Positions 53,966 to 64,000 of a stretch of 64,000 bases of DNA are shown here, piece by piece; position 1 is the stretch's first letter, and every line of letters begins with the position of its first letter. A program made the translations under genes and the position numbers. Below the pieces are notes generated by a model. The model searched no databases. It had not been told where the DNA came from and worked only from the letters and a program-made list of their open reading frames with translations. Where the stretch lies: NCBI GenBank assembly GCA_028023455.1, contig JAQFVV010012396.1, positions 5,060,085 through 5,124,084 on the forward strand, given 5' to 3'. Source of the stretch: Epiperipatus broadwayi (taxonomy: Eukaryota > Onychophora > Udeonychophora > Euonychophora > Peripatidae).

Positions 53966-54698
53966 GTTCTGTTGTTTGTAATGCTAAAATAAAATAATTC
54001 AAAATTGTAACCATACTCGGACAAAATAAAGAAACTCAAACTTTTTTAAACAACAACAAACACATATAAATGTCTTCTTTACTTATTAAACATGTTTAAA
54101 ATATTTGCTTTTTATGAAATTTGCAAAAAATTGTGTATATTTGTACTTTTCTTACTGGATATTTTTTTGGTACCCCTCTTTTTTAATTCAAAAATATACA
54201 CATGGTAGAATCTTTTTTGAATCTTCTTTGTCTCATGGAATGTTATGAACAGTATGTTACTTGATGCATTACCTAATTGCAACTCACTAAAAACATAGAT
54301 ATTTAACATTTTTCCAATTAAAACTTCAACAAAGTATGTTGTAAAAAGTCTTAGAATTATTACTTTAAAAATTCTGAACATTTCAATACTTTAAAATAAA
54401 AAAAAATCCAATGAAAACAACATTTCCATCCAATTCAAATACAAACTCTCTCATCAAGCCGTAACTATTTTATAAACTGTGAGATATTTAGAAAATGTAT
54501 TTGCTGCGATGCGACATACATGCTGTACTGCAATGTGACATAGCAGCCTGCATTCTGTAGCACAACAAAAGAGTTGTATTATAGTAAAATGCGGGTTCGA
54601 GCATGTCGTCTGTGGAATCAGTATTTTTATGTGTTTTAGTGTGAAAACTGCACCATAGAGTGTCGTCTTTAGCTATAAGATGAGTACTGAAGAATATA

Positions 54699-56490
54699 AA
54701 CAATAAGAAAATGTAAATATGCATATATTTTTATGATACAGCTAGTTATGACTGTATTAATTATTCATAATTATATTTTTTGCAAAATAAAGTAATATGA
54801 TATTTATTTATAAGATATATGAATATTAGTAAAATATTTTATCAAAGTCATTTGTATTGTGGCAACTGTTAGGTTTTTGAAACCATTTCTTTAAATGTAT
54901 CCATAGTTTTAATGAATTTTATATGCTAATTTATGGATTATTGGGTATAGTTGTTCATTTTATTTTTTGTGATGTTGATAGTTTAAATCAATATATGGAA
55001 TTTGTAGCATAGTAAACAGAGAGGTAAAACATGAACCCCTGGATGTATTTAGGATATGTTAAGATAATAGGAATATCACTCTATCTTTTCGTGAATTTTT
55101 GAATACAATACAGTTAACAAAGTCTTGTATTTTTTATTATTTATTTCCATGGACAGTGTTGTTTACTTGTTTTATTGTCTGTAAGAGATAAAAGAGAGCA
55201 ATGACATATTTTCATAGGTTTTTGACTAAGTCATACCTAATCTTTTGCACTGCTTTCCATGTGAATGAATTTATTTCATATACTATTGAGTTATTAGTCT
55301 AGTTATTATTTCCTTCATCTTCTACATTTTATCACTATCTAAATTTCATTTGTTATACATCATAGAGCTTAGTACTTGTGAAATCTGAATAATGAATAAA
55401 CTTGTAAAGATGGATTATTTATCCTAATAGGCAAGATAGGTTTTTGAATAAGTTTGGGTACAAATGTTGTTGAATAAGGAATGTTAATTTATAGATATAA
55501 TAAAGGAACAATTACTATTCCTAATATTTTATATTGTGGTGATGATGATTTTATTTTATAAAATCAATAAATTTTGAAAATGCATATTTTACAAAACAAA
55601 GAAATGATGATTGTTAAGAGTAATTTTGAATGTTTGTTTTATCTAATATTATTTTCCTTAAATACGACAAAAACACATTTATGTAGAGTGGTGCCAAGCA
55701 ATCATTTGTTACATGAGTACAAATTTTTGTTGTAAACAATTATTAAAGTGAAATATACCAACAACAGAATTATATTAATTAAAGTATTTAAACAGAATAT
55801 CTTATTTTATCTTCAGTTGAGTTAGAGAAATAATATTTCTCTTATTAAATTAATTAAGTACAATTTTTACATACAATCTTTGACATATGAACATTTTTTG
55901 AATTTTATGCTGATATTATTTTTATAATATGGAACTAGGTGTAAATTTCATGAAGCCAGAGTGAAGGCCTACACATTTTATTATTTTATTTTATGACATG
56001 TAATATAATTTTTCATGTATAATTTTGTATATTTTTATTTAACTTTAGAATTATATTTGTTATTTGTAATAACAATTAATTGTAAATTTATTTAATAAAT
56101 TTGTTAATGTTTTTAATAAAGAATCTCCTTGTCAAGTGTTATTTATTGATCTCTTCATTTCCACAATATCTGGTCCACAAAATTTAAATAAAACATATAA
56201 CCTATCTGCACATAATAGATGATATAAATTTATTTAAAATATTATTGCTACTCTGAATAAGATACTTGAATATTTAATCATTATAATATTATTTTTTATT
56301 TATAATTGATTATTTAAAACTGATTTCATATAAATTGTTTATACTTTTCATATTACCACTCTATTCAGATTACATTATATTTTGTATGTTACATAAGAAA
56401 ATTTGACTAGTATAATATTTATTATAATTATATTTTATTTGATTATTAAATATAGGATAAATTATTAATAAGATTAAGAGTAGAAACACC
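54699..56490. other. AT-rich DNA without recognisable gene
   Basis: No coding or element signal was recognised. Confidence 0.55.
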
Positions 56491-56625
56491 CTACTACTAC
56501 TGCTACTACTGCTGCTGCTACTGCTATTGCTACTGCTACTCCTAATACTACTACTACCACCACCACTACTATCATTACTACCACTATCACTACTACTACT
56601 ACCACCATTACCACCACTGCTATCA
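56491..56625. repeat. CTA/CTG/ACC trinucleotide repeat tract
   Basis: About 135 bp of CTA, CTG, CTC, ACC and ATC triplets kept in a constant three-base phase. No host reading frame extends beyond it, so it is taken as a microsatellite rather than a homopolymeric protein segment. Confidence 0.92.
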
Positions 56626-57084
56626 TGTAAATAAATCCCTCATCATGTTTAGCTACAGGATTTTTTTTTTAATTAATTTGCTGATTTTATTTTATAGAAC
56701 CTGGGATTATATTTTAATAACAGAAATTATAATTTATTAATATTATATTAAAATTGGTTAATGTATTTTAAAGTTATAGGAATACTATAGCTTTGTATTA
56801 TTATATAAATTTAGGGGATAGTGTTCCTATGCCATTGAGGGTATATCTTTATGGATATATTCTCAATGTTTACCAACCATTAGATCTTTCACTAAATGTC
56901 TCGTGATTATTATTTATTATTCAATCCGAACCATATATTGATAATTATTGAATTTTGAGCTAGTCTAATCATAGAAAGTTATTTTAAAATATTATTAGTA
57001 CATATTTTTTATTTTATTAAGTGAGAGCGAGCTGGGGGATTATCACAATATACTATTCATTTTCTTAAGTATCGGTTAGCAAAG
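56626..57084. other. AT-rich spacer
   Basis: Nothing recognised. Part may be diverged sequence of the long repeat family adjoining the fragment to the right. Confidence 0.45.
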
Positions 57085-57235
57085 GTACAACATATATGCG
57101 GTGACACATATACAACTGTGTTAGCATTCTTATACATGTACTCATGAAAGGTTTAAAGCTGGCACAGATAAAGCTATGGGGAAAAATAGGTGACACGTAT
57201 ATGAGGATAGAAATATACCGTTTCACTATATTAGA
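57085..57235 (+). repeat. Long dispersed repeat, 3'-end fragment (copy 3)
   Basis: Matches the minus strand of 121-245, including the words CTGGCACAGATAAAGCT and CATATATGAGGATAG-like sequence. Only this end is present. It shows that the end missing from copy 2 belongs to the family rather than to the flank of copy 1. Confidence 0.75.
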
Positions 57236-57849
57236 ACAAGTTATCACATAATAAAGAAATAAATAAAATTATTAATTATATTAGTTATTCTTCACTTTTT
57301 TTTATTTTATTAAAAGCTAATATTTACAAACTGCATAAACTTTTTTTTTATCTTTTTCCTTTTTAACTTCAAAATAGAAAAAATAGTTTGATATTTGCTA
57401 TTTTAACTAGCAAACAGTAAAGAATTAGAATTTCTTTAATCTAGCTAAGAGAATGTTATTCACCTTCATTAAGTTTAAATATTAAGATAACTTTTTTTCT
57501 AATAAAACACAATCACATTTATTTACAAAAGAATGATAATCCATTATAATGTTAAAGCACATCAAAGTTAATTCCAAAACAAAAACATTGAAAGGATTAT
57601 AAAGAAAATTAGCAAACAAACATAATAATTAGATAGTTGTATATCTTAACTATAAATTATCCATTAATAACGGTTGTGTTTGTTTAGAGTTAGGACAATA
57701 TGCTCATTAAATTTTATTGTCTCCTTGTGTAAATTGTTAATAAGCAATTAGTCTGATATTTTGAACATCAAATATATTTTTATTTGAGACATAAAGGAAA
57801 AAAGTATAAATAAATAACTATATATTATTGCTAGGTTATAAATAAATAA

Positions 57850-58030
57850 TCAGATGGCTTCACTGCTTCTTTGAATGACTTCATTGCTTAAGAGTTCATA
57901 AGTTTGAGACAGAAATGTCAGAACCAGAATCAATTCAAGGACTTTCTATTCAGAGACTGACAATTTAAGGACCATATGTTGCAGTGTCTGATGCTCTACC
58001 ACTGCAACAATCCATGCAGAACTTTTCTAG
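57850..58030 (-). repeat. Candidate tRNA-derived SINE
   Basis: On the minus strand TTGCAGTGGTAGAGCATC (about 57,989-58,006) is an excellent match to the A box and D arm of tRNAs. It is followed by GGTCC and GGTTCTGAC words that could be decayed B boxes. Acceptor and anticodon stems are not intact, so a working tRNA gene is unlikely. No second copy was found in the window. Confidence 0.4.
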
Positions 58031-58993
58031 ATTATCACTATTAGTAATAATATTATCCTTATTGATGATCATATAATTACTACTGGTTTACCATCCAAAT
58101 GACATCAATTGGTTGATTTTTGCAAGTTCTTAATGACACAATTATTTATTTTGTAAAAATGACCTAAATATACTACTAGAAATAATAAAATATTATTTAA
58201 AAGATATGGTGCAAATGGGTGCATATGTGCCAATAAAAAAAACATTGTTATTGCAGTTTAGCACAGTTGAGATGTGAAAAACTTGAAAGCTAATGGTTTC
58301 TGTATTAAAGCTCAACTTGTCATTTCAGATGATAAAACATCATATAGAACCCCGAGTAAAGAATTATTTTTAAAGGTGTAATTATTTATATATTTAGCTA
58401 TGGATTTTTTTAGACAAATTATCAAAAAAGAACCTGTGGAGATTCCAATCAGGAAAGAGATCACCAATGGTTTTATTAACTCCTTCAATTCTATTACAAC
58501 ATAAATTTGATAGTTATTAATTATGTCATATATGATTTATGTATGATCACATTTACATAGATAAGTGGATGATAAATTCCATTTTGAAACAGATGAGCAC
58601 AAAGATCATGAATGTTACTGAATCTATTGATGAGACATCATTTGCATCTAGAAAATCAAACCAGCTAGCATTACTGTTGGATCTAGAAAATGAAATTTAT
58701 GTGGAATGTCATAAAATTTCAATTTTTTACACCATAATTCTAGATTCTAGGTTGTACAACCCAAAAAAGGATTTGATTTAAATTAAGTTTTAAGTGATAA
58801 AACTATGTCTTGAGTTATTGACTTGTCATATCTATTTAGCAGTTTTTTATATATTTTATGTAAGACAATTTTTCTTCTGACATCTGGTGGAAATTTTTAT
58901 TAAAGAATGGAAAGCCATTGAAAAAGAGTAGATTTGAATGTACCAGTACTATTTTCTTAGGGTATTTAATTGAATATCCAGAAATTTAGTATG
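58031..58993. other. AT-rich DNA without recognisable gene
   Basis: An 80-codon frame at 58,539-58,781 has no recognisable domain, flanking splice sites or codon bias and is not called as a gene. Confidence 0.5.
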
Positions 58994-59581
58994 AAAACTA
59001 TTTATCAGTAGTTCTTGGAACTGAAATACATCAATTTTCGTCTAAAGTTAAATCTTTCCTCACTACCTACCAATTATTTTCTAGTGTTGAAAAGGGGTTT
59101 TACTAAATTCAATACTCAATCTCAATTATGTGCCAGAGAGGATGAAATGATACAACATTTGTTACACACTTGCCCTTTCCTCAGCTCACTGAAAACATTC
59201 ATTAATGAAAATGCAGCATGTCATACCATAGATGTGTTATCCATACAGCATGCAATAAAGAATGGTAATTTCTCAAACATCAGGTTATCGGTATTCCTCT
59301 CCTTCGCAACTTGGTTAACAAGATGCAAACATGTCCTTGGCAATGCCACTTCCAGTGTTCGTGAGCATCAGAGACCAGATGCTAGCACCAGACTGGCTAC
59401 ATAATGAAACTTGGTCCACAGTCACCCTAACAGAAGAGCAAGTGTCTTCAAGCTAGGTGATAATATTCCTGCACCTCAGGCCTCCACACTGCAGCTACAT
59501 GAACCGAATAGTCTCAAGCTTTATTAAATGTATTTCATGAATGATTTATTTTAATAAAAATAAAAAAAACTATTTATCAGT
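58994..59581 (+). mobile_element. Severely 5'-truncated L1-like retrotransposon with 16-bp target duplication
   Basis: The insertion body, about 59,010-59,565, is flanked by perfect direct repeats AAAACTATTTATCAGT at 58,994-59,009 and 59,566-59,581. It carries just the last ~140 codons of the polymerase ORF, a 3' untranslated region and an A-rich tail abutting the right duplication. It is the only one of the three L1-like copies on the plus strand. Truncation to under 600 bp plus exact duplications is classic target-primed reverse transcription. Confidence 0.9.
59015..59478 (+). pseudogene. C-terminal ORF2 fragment of L1-like element
   Basis: Similar in order and spacing to the tails of the copies at 18.1 and 21.3 kb, and closest to the latter around LCAREDE. 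The knuckle has Ser where the others have the first Cys, so it reads S-x2-C-x8-H-x4-C and would not bind zinc normally. The open frame runs to 59,404, but the family's conserved Trp tail appears in a different frame further on, ending in a stop at about 59,453-59,455. A frameshift must therefore lie near 59,340. The fragment has no promoter or start of its own; the first ATG is just inside the truncation point. Confidence 0.82.
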
Positions 59582-62500
59582 GAAATATTCTAAAGAAAAG
59601 GAAGTACTACATCATAACCCCCGAGTATTTTTGATTGTTACATAAAAATATTCATACGTATTACTTTTTATAAATCTCCACATATACACTCTAATGCAAA
59701 ATTTTTTATGTAAGAAATGCAAAAAAAAGTAAAAGAGAAGATATAAGAATAATAGATAAAAATGTCACCCAGGAAGAAAAATTAAAAATGTATATGACTC
59801 TGATTAGTCCATGTACTTATGCAAAGGCAAATAACTATATTAGATCTGTTTAAAATTTTAAACGAATTATTCAAACATAAAAACTTCATTATTTTTATTA
59901 TCATTTTATTTCTTTGGGTAATTGGCAAAGTAATAAAATAACAGATTTCAATTGGTCAATTAAATGAGTTTGTAGCGTTCAACCTGCCATTTTGCATGCT
60001 TGAATGTCACATGATTTCCCAAACAACTTACCCTTCTTCTTCATTATCATTCTCTGGAATACTGGTGAAAAACCTTTTTCTTAATAAATTATTTCAAGTC
60101 CATTTAAACTTTTAACTTGTTATTGAAAGTCTTTTTTTTTACTCTTTTACGTCATCCTAAAATTTACATAAATAAAAATAATCTCAGTATTTATTTAGGT
60201 ATAATTTATACTATCATTATATTTTAGCCAATAGTATTAGATGTGAATTAGCTATTGGAAAAAAAAAAAAAAGAATACTTTCTTTTTCCAAAGATGCAGT
60301 TCGGATTTTTCTTTTTTAAGAAAAAAGTTTTATTTAGAATGTTGTGCTGTTATATAATAAATTCCAATGTGTCTTACTAAAAATGTGTTCACGCGTGAAA
60401 TAAGAAAAAAAAATATTTTCAATAACGTTTTAAAATTTTCGATATTAAGTCTTTATAATAAAAATCAGTATGTAAAAGTTTTTTTAAGAATGATAAACTT
60501 CTATAAATAATTGTTATTGTCATTATTTTAATACATATGTATTTTTATTAATATATATATAAATATATCAGATTTGGAGATCAACTTTGTTTGAAATGAA
60601 CATTTTTGTTATATTATTTATGTGACAATAAAGATGGTTTTTATTATTATCACAAGAGATCTTACTTTGATGTGATTGATTGGTTTTGAAAAAATAATAT
60701 AATTTTAGAATGAATTAGTAATGAATGATATCAAATTTCCATACATATATACTGCTAATAATAATGCTTAATTTTATAGTGTAGCATAAGAAAACTTTGA
60801 TATGCCAAGAAAGTTTTCCACTTATATAAGTCCAACTAATGTAAATCCGGATTTACATACACGATTTTGGACATACCCATAATGCAAAAAAAAGAATAAA
60901 TGTGTAAATATCTCTTGCAATATATCGTTATGCTTATTTTTATTTATTAAAAAATATTTTTATAATCTGAACTGTGATTAATAGCAAATATGCACTTCTC
61001 ATTGTCTTATTTAATATTCAATATATACAAATGCCACAAAATGGATCTTTTGTCCAAGTAAAAACTGTCTGACATATAATAAGTTTAATATGGAAAATGC
61101 AAATAATGATATTGATTTAACAAATAAAAAGATAACATTTAAGAATAAATGCAAATTATGACTTTAAAAAAATTTACATATTTGTTTTTGGTCACTTTTT
61201 TTAAAAAACTAGTAAGTGTTGTTTTGCTTTAATCCTATTACTTTTAAAATAAAATTTGCCATAGCAATTATGCATTCAACCTTAAAAGCATGTTTAGAAA
61301 ATAAGTCATTTTAAGCCTTCTAACAGGTTGACATTTTCTATTGTTAGCCCTGGTGACAGTTTTTGTCAACATTCAGTCTTTGATTTGAGTATGAAATCTT
61401 TAATCTATTCTAAAACTCAATAAATTGGACTTGATTTCTTAGAAATTTAAGTTTACAAACAAAAAGCATTCTAAAAAATCAATTTAAACTTTGCAAATAC
61501 CTGAAGAAATGATTTCATAATGAGAACAAAGGACATTTTCATCATTCAATAAAAAGCAGGTAAGTGAGCAACTCCAGAAATCAGCAAAATCTTCTTTAAT
61601 TACAATTGATTATTAAAATGCAAATGAATAAATGTTAATTCTTATAAATCCATAAAATTCTGCTTTAAAATATTAAAATTGCTTTATAATTTTTAGAATA
61701 TCTCAAAAGATCCAGTATTGATAATGATGGTCAATGATCTTACATGATCAGTATCACAAGGCATGGTTATATTATCAACTGCAGTTTTCTTTGTTAACAT
61801 TACAGACACATTTATTAACTTCAATTTTTAAAAATAAAACATTTATCAATAAAATCAAAGCATATATGTGTATTTTTTTTGTTTTTAAATAATTATTACA
61901 CAATTATTGTATAAAGATAATTAGAGGTTACTATGCAAAAAATTATATTTTTTGTTATTCAAAAAATTTTCTCAAACCAGATTACAAAAACCCAAAATGA
62001 TGAAAAATATGCGGATATGACTAAACACTTGAATAGTGAACCAAATACATTTTGATGTTTACCCAATGTCTGAAAAATATGGACTTCAGATTTTTTTAAT
62101 TAATAACTTAATATTTGTCAGTTTGCAGTTTTGGCATTTAAAAAAAAATCTGTGGAAATGTCATCACAAATAGCCATTTCTAAAATAAAAAGCCATATTA
62201 ACTCCCAAATCTCATATTAATAAAAGTTAACAACTAAGAATTTTTTTATTAGAGATTGAAAATCCTTATTTATTTACTGATTCAACCATTCTAGAACATT
62301 TGTATGCATATGACAATATAGTTATTTGGCTTTGCTTCACTTGTCTTTGACAATCTTTGGTGCTATATTCACATGTTTAGATTCATTTTGTAGTAAAAAC
62401 TTAGTTTTGGTTTATTACTTTAAAAAATCTAAAAATGTCAATAGTCTGCAAAACAATCTAAGAAAAAAGCTTAAATGGAGAAAATAGAGCTTTTAAGATC

Positions 62501-64000
62501 ACTGATTGTTTGATTTTTTGATTTTAGATGTGTTGTTGTTATTTACAATCAGGAAAAAACTGTATTATTTCTATCTCTGATTTAAATATTTATGATATTT
62601 ACAAAACATTTATGCAATAATTATTTAAATATATATGTATATATTATGTTTAGACTTAAATTTTTTGAATATATATTTTAATTTTAAGAAAACTGAATAA
62701 TAATGAAGAGGTAATTATGTTTGTTCTGTGCTATAATGCTGTCAAAAACAGTCATACAAAATGTTTATAATATTCTAATAATTATAAATGCAATTTTAGA
62801 TTTTGTAACAGAAGTTCATAAAGTTATCATGATTTAACAAAAATTCTTTCAGGTTTTACAAATCAATTTCAAATAACAAAGATTTTGTTAATTTACTTTG
62901 AACAATAATGTTAAACAACCAAACAATAAACAAAAACCTCTATTGTTCTAGTTTTATAATTACAAAGTTCAAATATGATTTATTATTATTATTTTTATTT
63001 GTGAACCTATATATCTAACAAATTCAATGGAATTTAGTGAATTCAAAATAAAGATTTAAATATTAAAATAATATGTTGCATATTGATAAAAAGAGTCACC
63101 AAAACAATGGAAATGTCACCCTGCTAAAGTGTTAATGGAAGATTTATTAATGTTTTTCAGTATATATTTTTTTTTACTTTTATAAACTAATAGTGATTTC
63201 TATTTTTTTATTGCTTCTATGCATAATCAAGCAAAGTTAAATCATTTTTAAATGCCATAAAACTGGAAGCACTGTTTTGTTTTGTTTTTGAAAAATTTAA
63301 ATGCAGATTGTTTTTTGCTGCTTTTCATCAAAATTATTAATTATTATTGTCGAGTGCAATCACCATTGGGAATCAAAATTTTATTTTGTCAGTATAATTT
63401 TTATTTGTTTAATCTTTATATTTTAATTGTAATGTATTAAACATGTTCTGTTTCCAAAGTATATAACACTTTCAAATAGTAACAAAAGCCTATATTTTGT
63501 ATACCTTTGTTAACTTCACATTTGCATTTAATCTCTAAGTATAGGGTTTTGTCTTATGTTTAGAAAGTTGTTATAAGATACTGTATCTATAAACAATGTG
63601 TCATATATAAATGTTTTAACATAATAATTGTAAAAATGGATGTCATATTTTTAAATTATTTACACATTTCTGTTATCTTGTATATTGTAAAACAGTTTTA
63701 TTATGAATTTCAAACGTCTACTTTTAAAAAACAACTATTTTACAATTAATGTTTTATGAGTAAAACTATGGTGAGTAAAGATACTTTGTTTTAGTATGTC
63801 AACTGAATTAAGGGTTTGTTTAAAAAACATTCTCGGACAAATACTAATATTTAACTTTTAAAATAGTATGCTTTTAATATGACATTTAAAATTATCTTAT
63901 TAATACATTTTCATAGCACAGATTTTAACTATTACTTTTTATTATACAAAACAGATGTTTATATGTTTTATTGAAATAATAAAAAATAAAAATGGCCAAT
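59582..64000. other. AT-rich DNA without recognisable gene
   Basis: No coding frame, RNA gene, element end or long repeat was recognised to the end of the window. Confidence 0.55.

Larger units (their letters stand above)
53371..54698. mobile_element. Foldback-like unit with inverted arms around telomere-like DNA
   Basis: About 53,371-53,487 is repeated in reverse complement at about 54,560-54,698. The best stretch is TTTTCACACTAAAAC at 53,422-53,436 and its counterpart near 54,634-54,648. Between them lie T-rich tandem copies, a short direct repeat around GTAATGC-AAAATAAAA (53,494 and 53,979), and the telomere-like array. There is no coding frame. It may be a foldback transposon or two opposite SINE-like insertions. 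Confidence 0.5.

Noticed and set aside
53839-54039. Minus-strand frame with Leu-Thr-Leu repeats
   Set aside because: It is the translated telomere-like repeat.
58539-58781. 80-codon plus-strand frame with mixed composition
   Set aside because: Slightly more protein-like, but nothing recognisable and no surrounding gene structure.
1-64000. CRISPR array, bacterial operons or prophage
   Set aside because: No regularly spaced identical repeats and no prokaryotic gene density or ribosome-binding context anywhere.

Overview
This is a stretch of a very AT-rich animal nuclear genome with almost no coding DNA. CpG is scarce except in a few short islands, and no bacterial operon, phage or plasmid architecture is visible. 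The identifiable content is remains of animal-type mobile DNA: 5'-truncated L1-like non-LTR retrotransposons with long target-site duplications, a decayed second type of reverse transcriptase, tRNA-derived SINE-like units, small inverted-repeat elements, and a degenerate TTAGGG-type interstitial telomeric patch. TTAGGG-like repeats and CpG depletion fit a metazoan with methylated DNA and argue against insects and nematodes. The species cannot be named from this sequence; an AT-rich lophotrochozoan (mollusc or flatworm) or a cnidarian would fit. No complete host gene was recognised.

Layout. 0.1-3.05 kb holds one copy of a ~2.9 kb non-coding dispersed repeat; an inverted copy lies at 45.37-48.2 kb and a short fragment at 57.1 kb. 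8.18-8.90 kb is a foldback element whose arms enclose tRNA-promoter-like units. 15.3 kb is a 217-bp MITE with perfect 16-bp ends and a perfect 8-bp target duplication. 17.97-18.94 kb and 21.24-23.02 kb are minus-strand L1-like retrotransposon 3' halves. The first has an uninterrupted 263-codon frame; the second is broken by an 8-bp tandem duplication, a +1 and a -1 frameshift. 24.75-25.07 kb has two interleaved inverted repeats. About 26.88-27.19 kb is a degraded minus-strand reverse transcriptase core. 28.84-31.2 kb is an island of raised GC and CpG with several perfect hairpins and one good splice donor, the best candidate for a promoter or non-coding first exon. 36.3-40.25 kb carries four copies of a SINE-like family. 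49.1-51.9 kb is a mosaic of unlike composition: a CCAAT/TATA promoter-like site, a terminus shared with the 45-kb repeat, a GC-rich patch, and a frameshifted unidentified protein-coding remnant. 53.4-54.7 kb is an inverted pair around the telomere-like array. 56.5 kb is a long trinucleotide repeat. 59.0-59.6 kb is a third, short L1-like insertion with a perfect 16-bp target duplication. The remainder is featureless AT-rich DNA.

The three L1-like copies share the same C-terminal layout (a CCHC knuckle followed by a conserved tryptophan-rich tail). They are different enough to be separate families, which suggests a long-lived, diversified L1-like lineage. Nothing in the window forms a pathway or operon; the story is repeated retrotransposition, truncation and decay.
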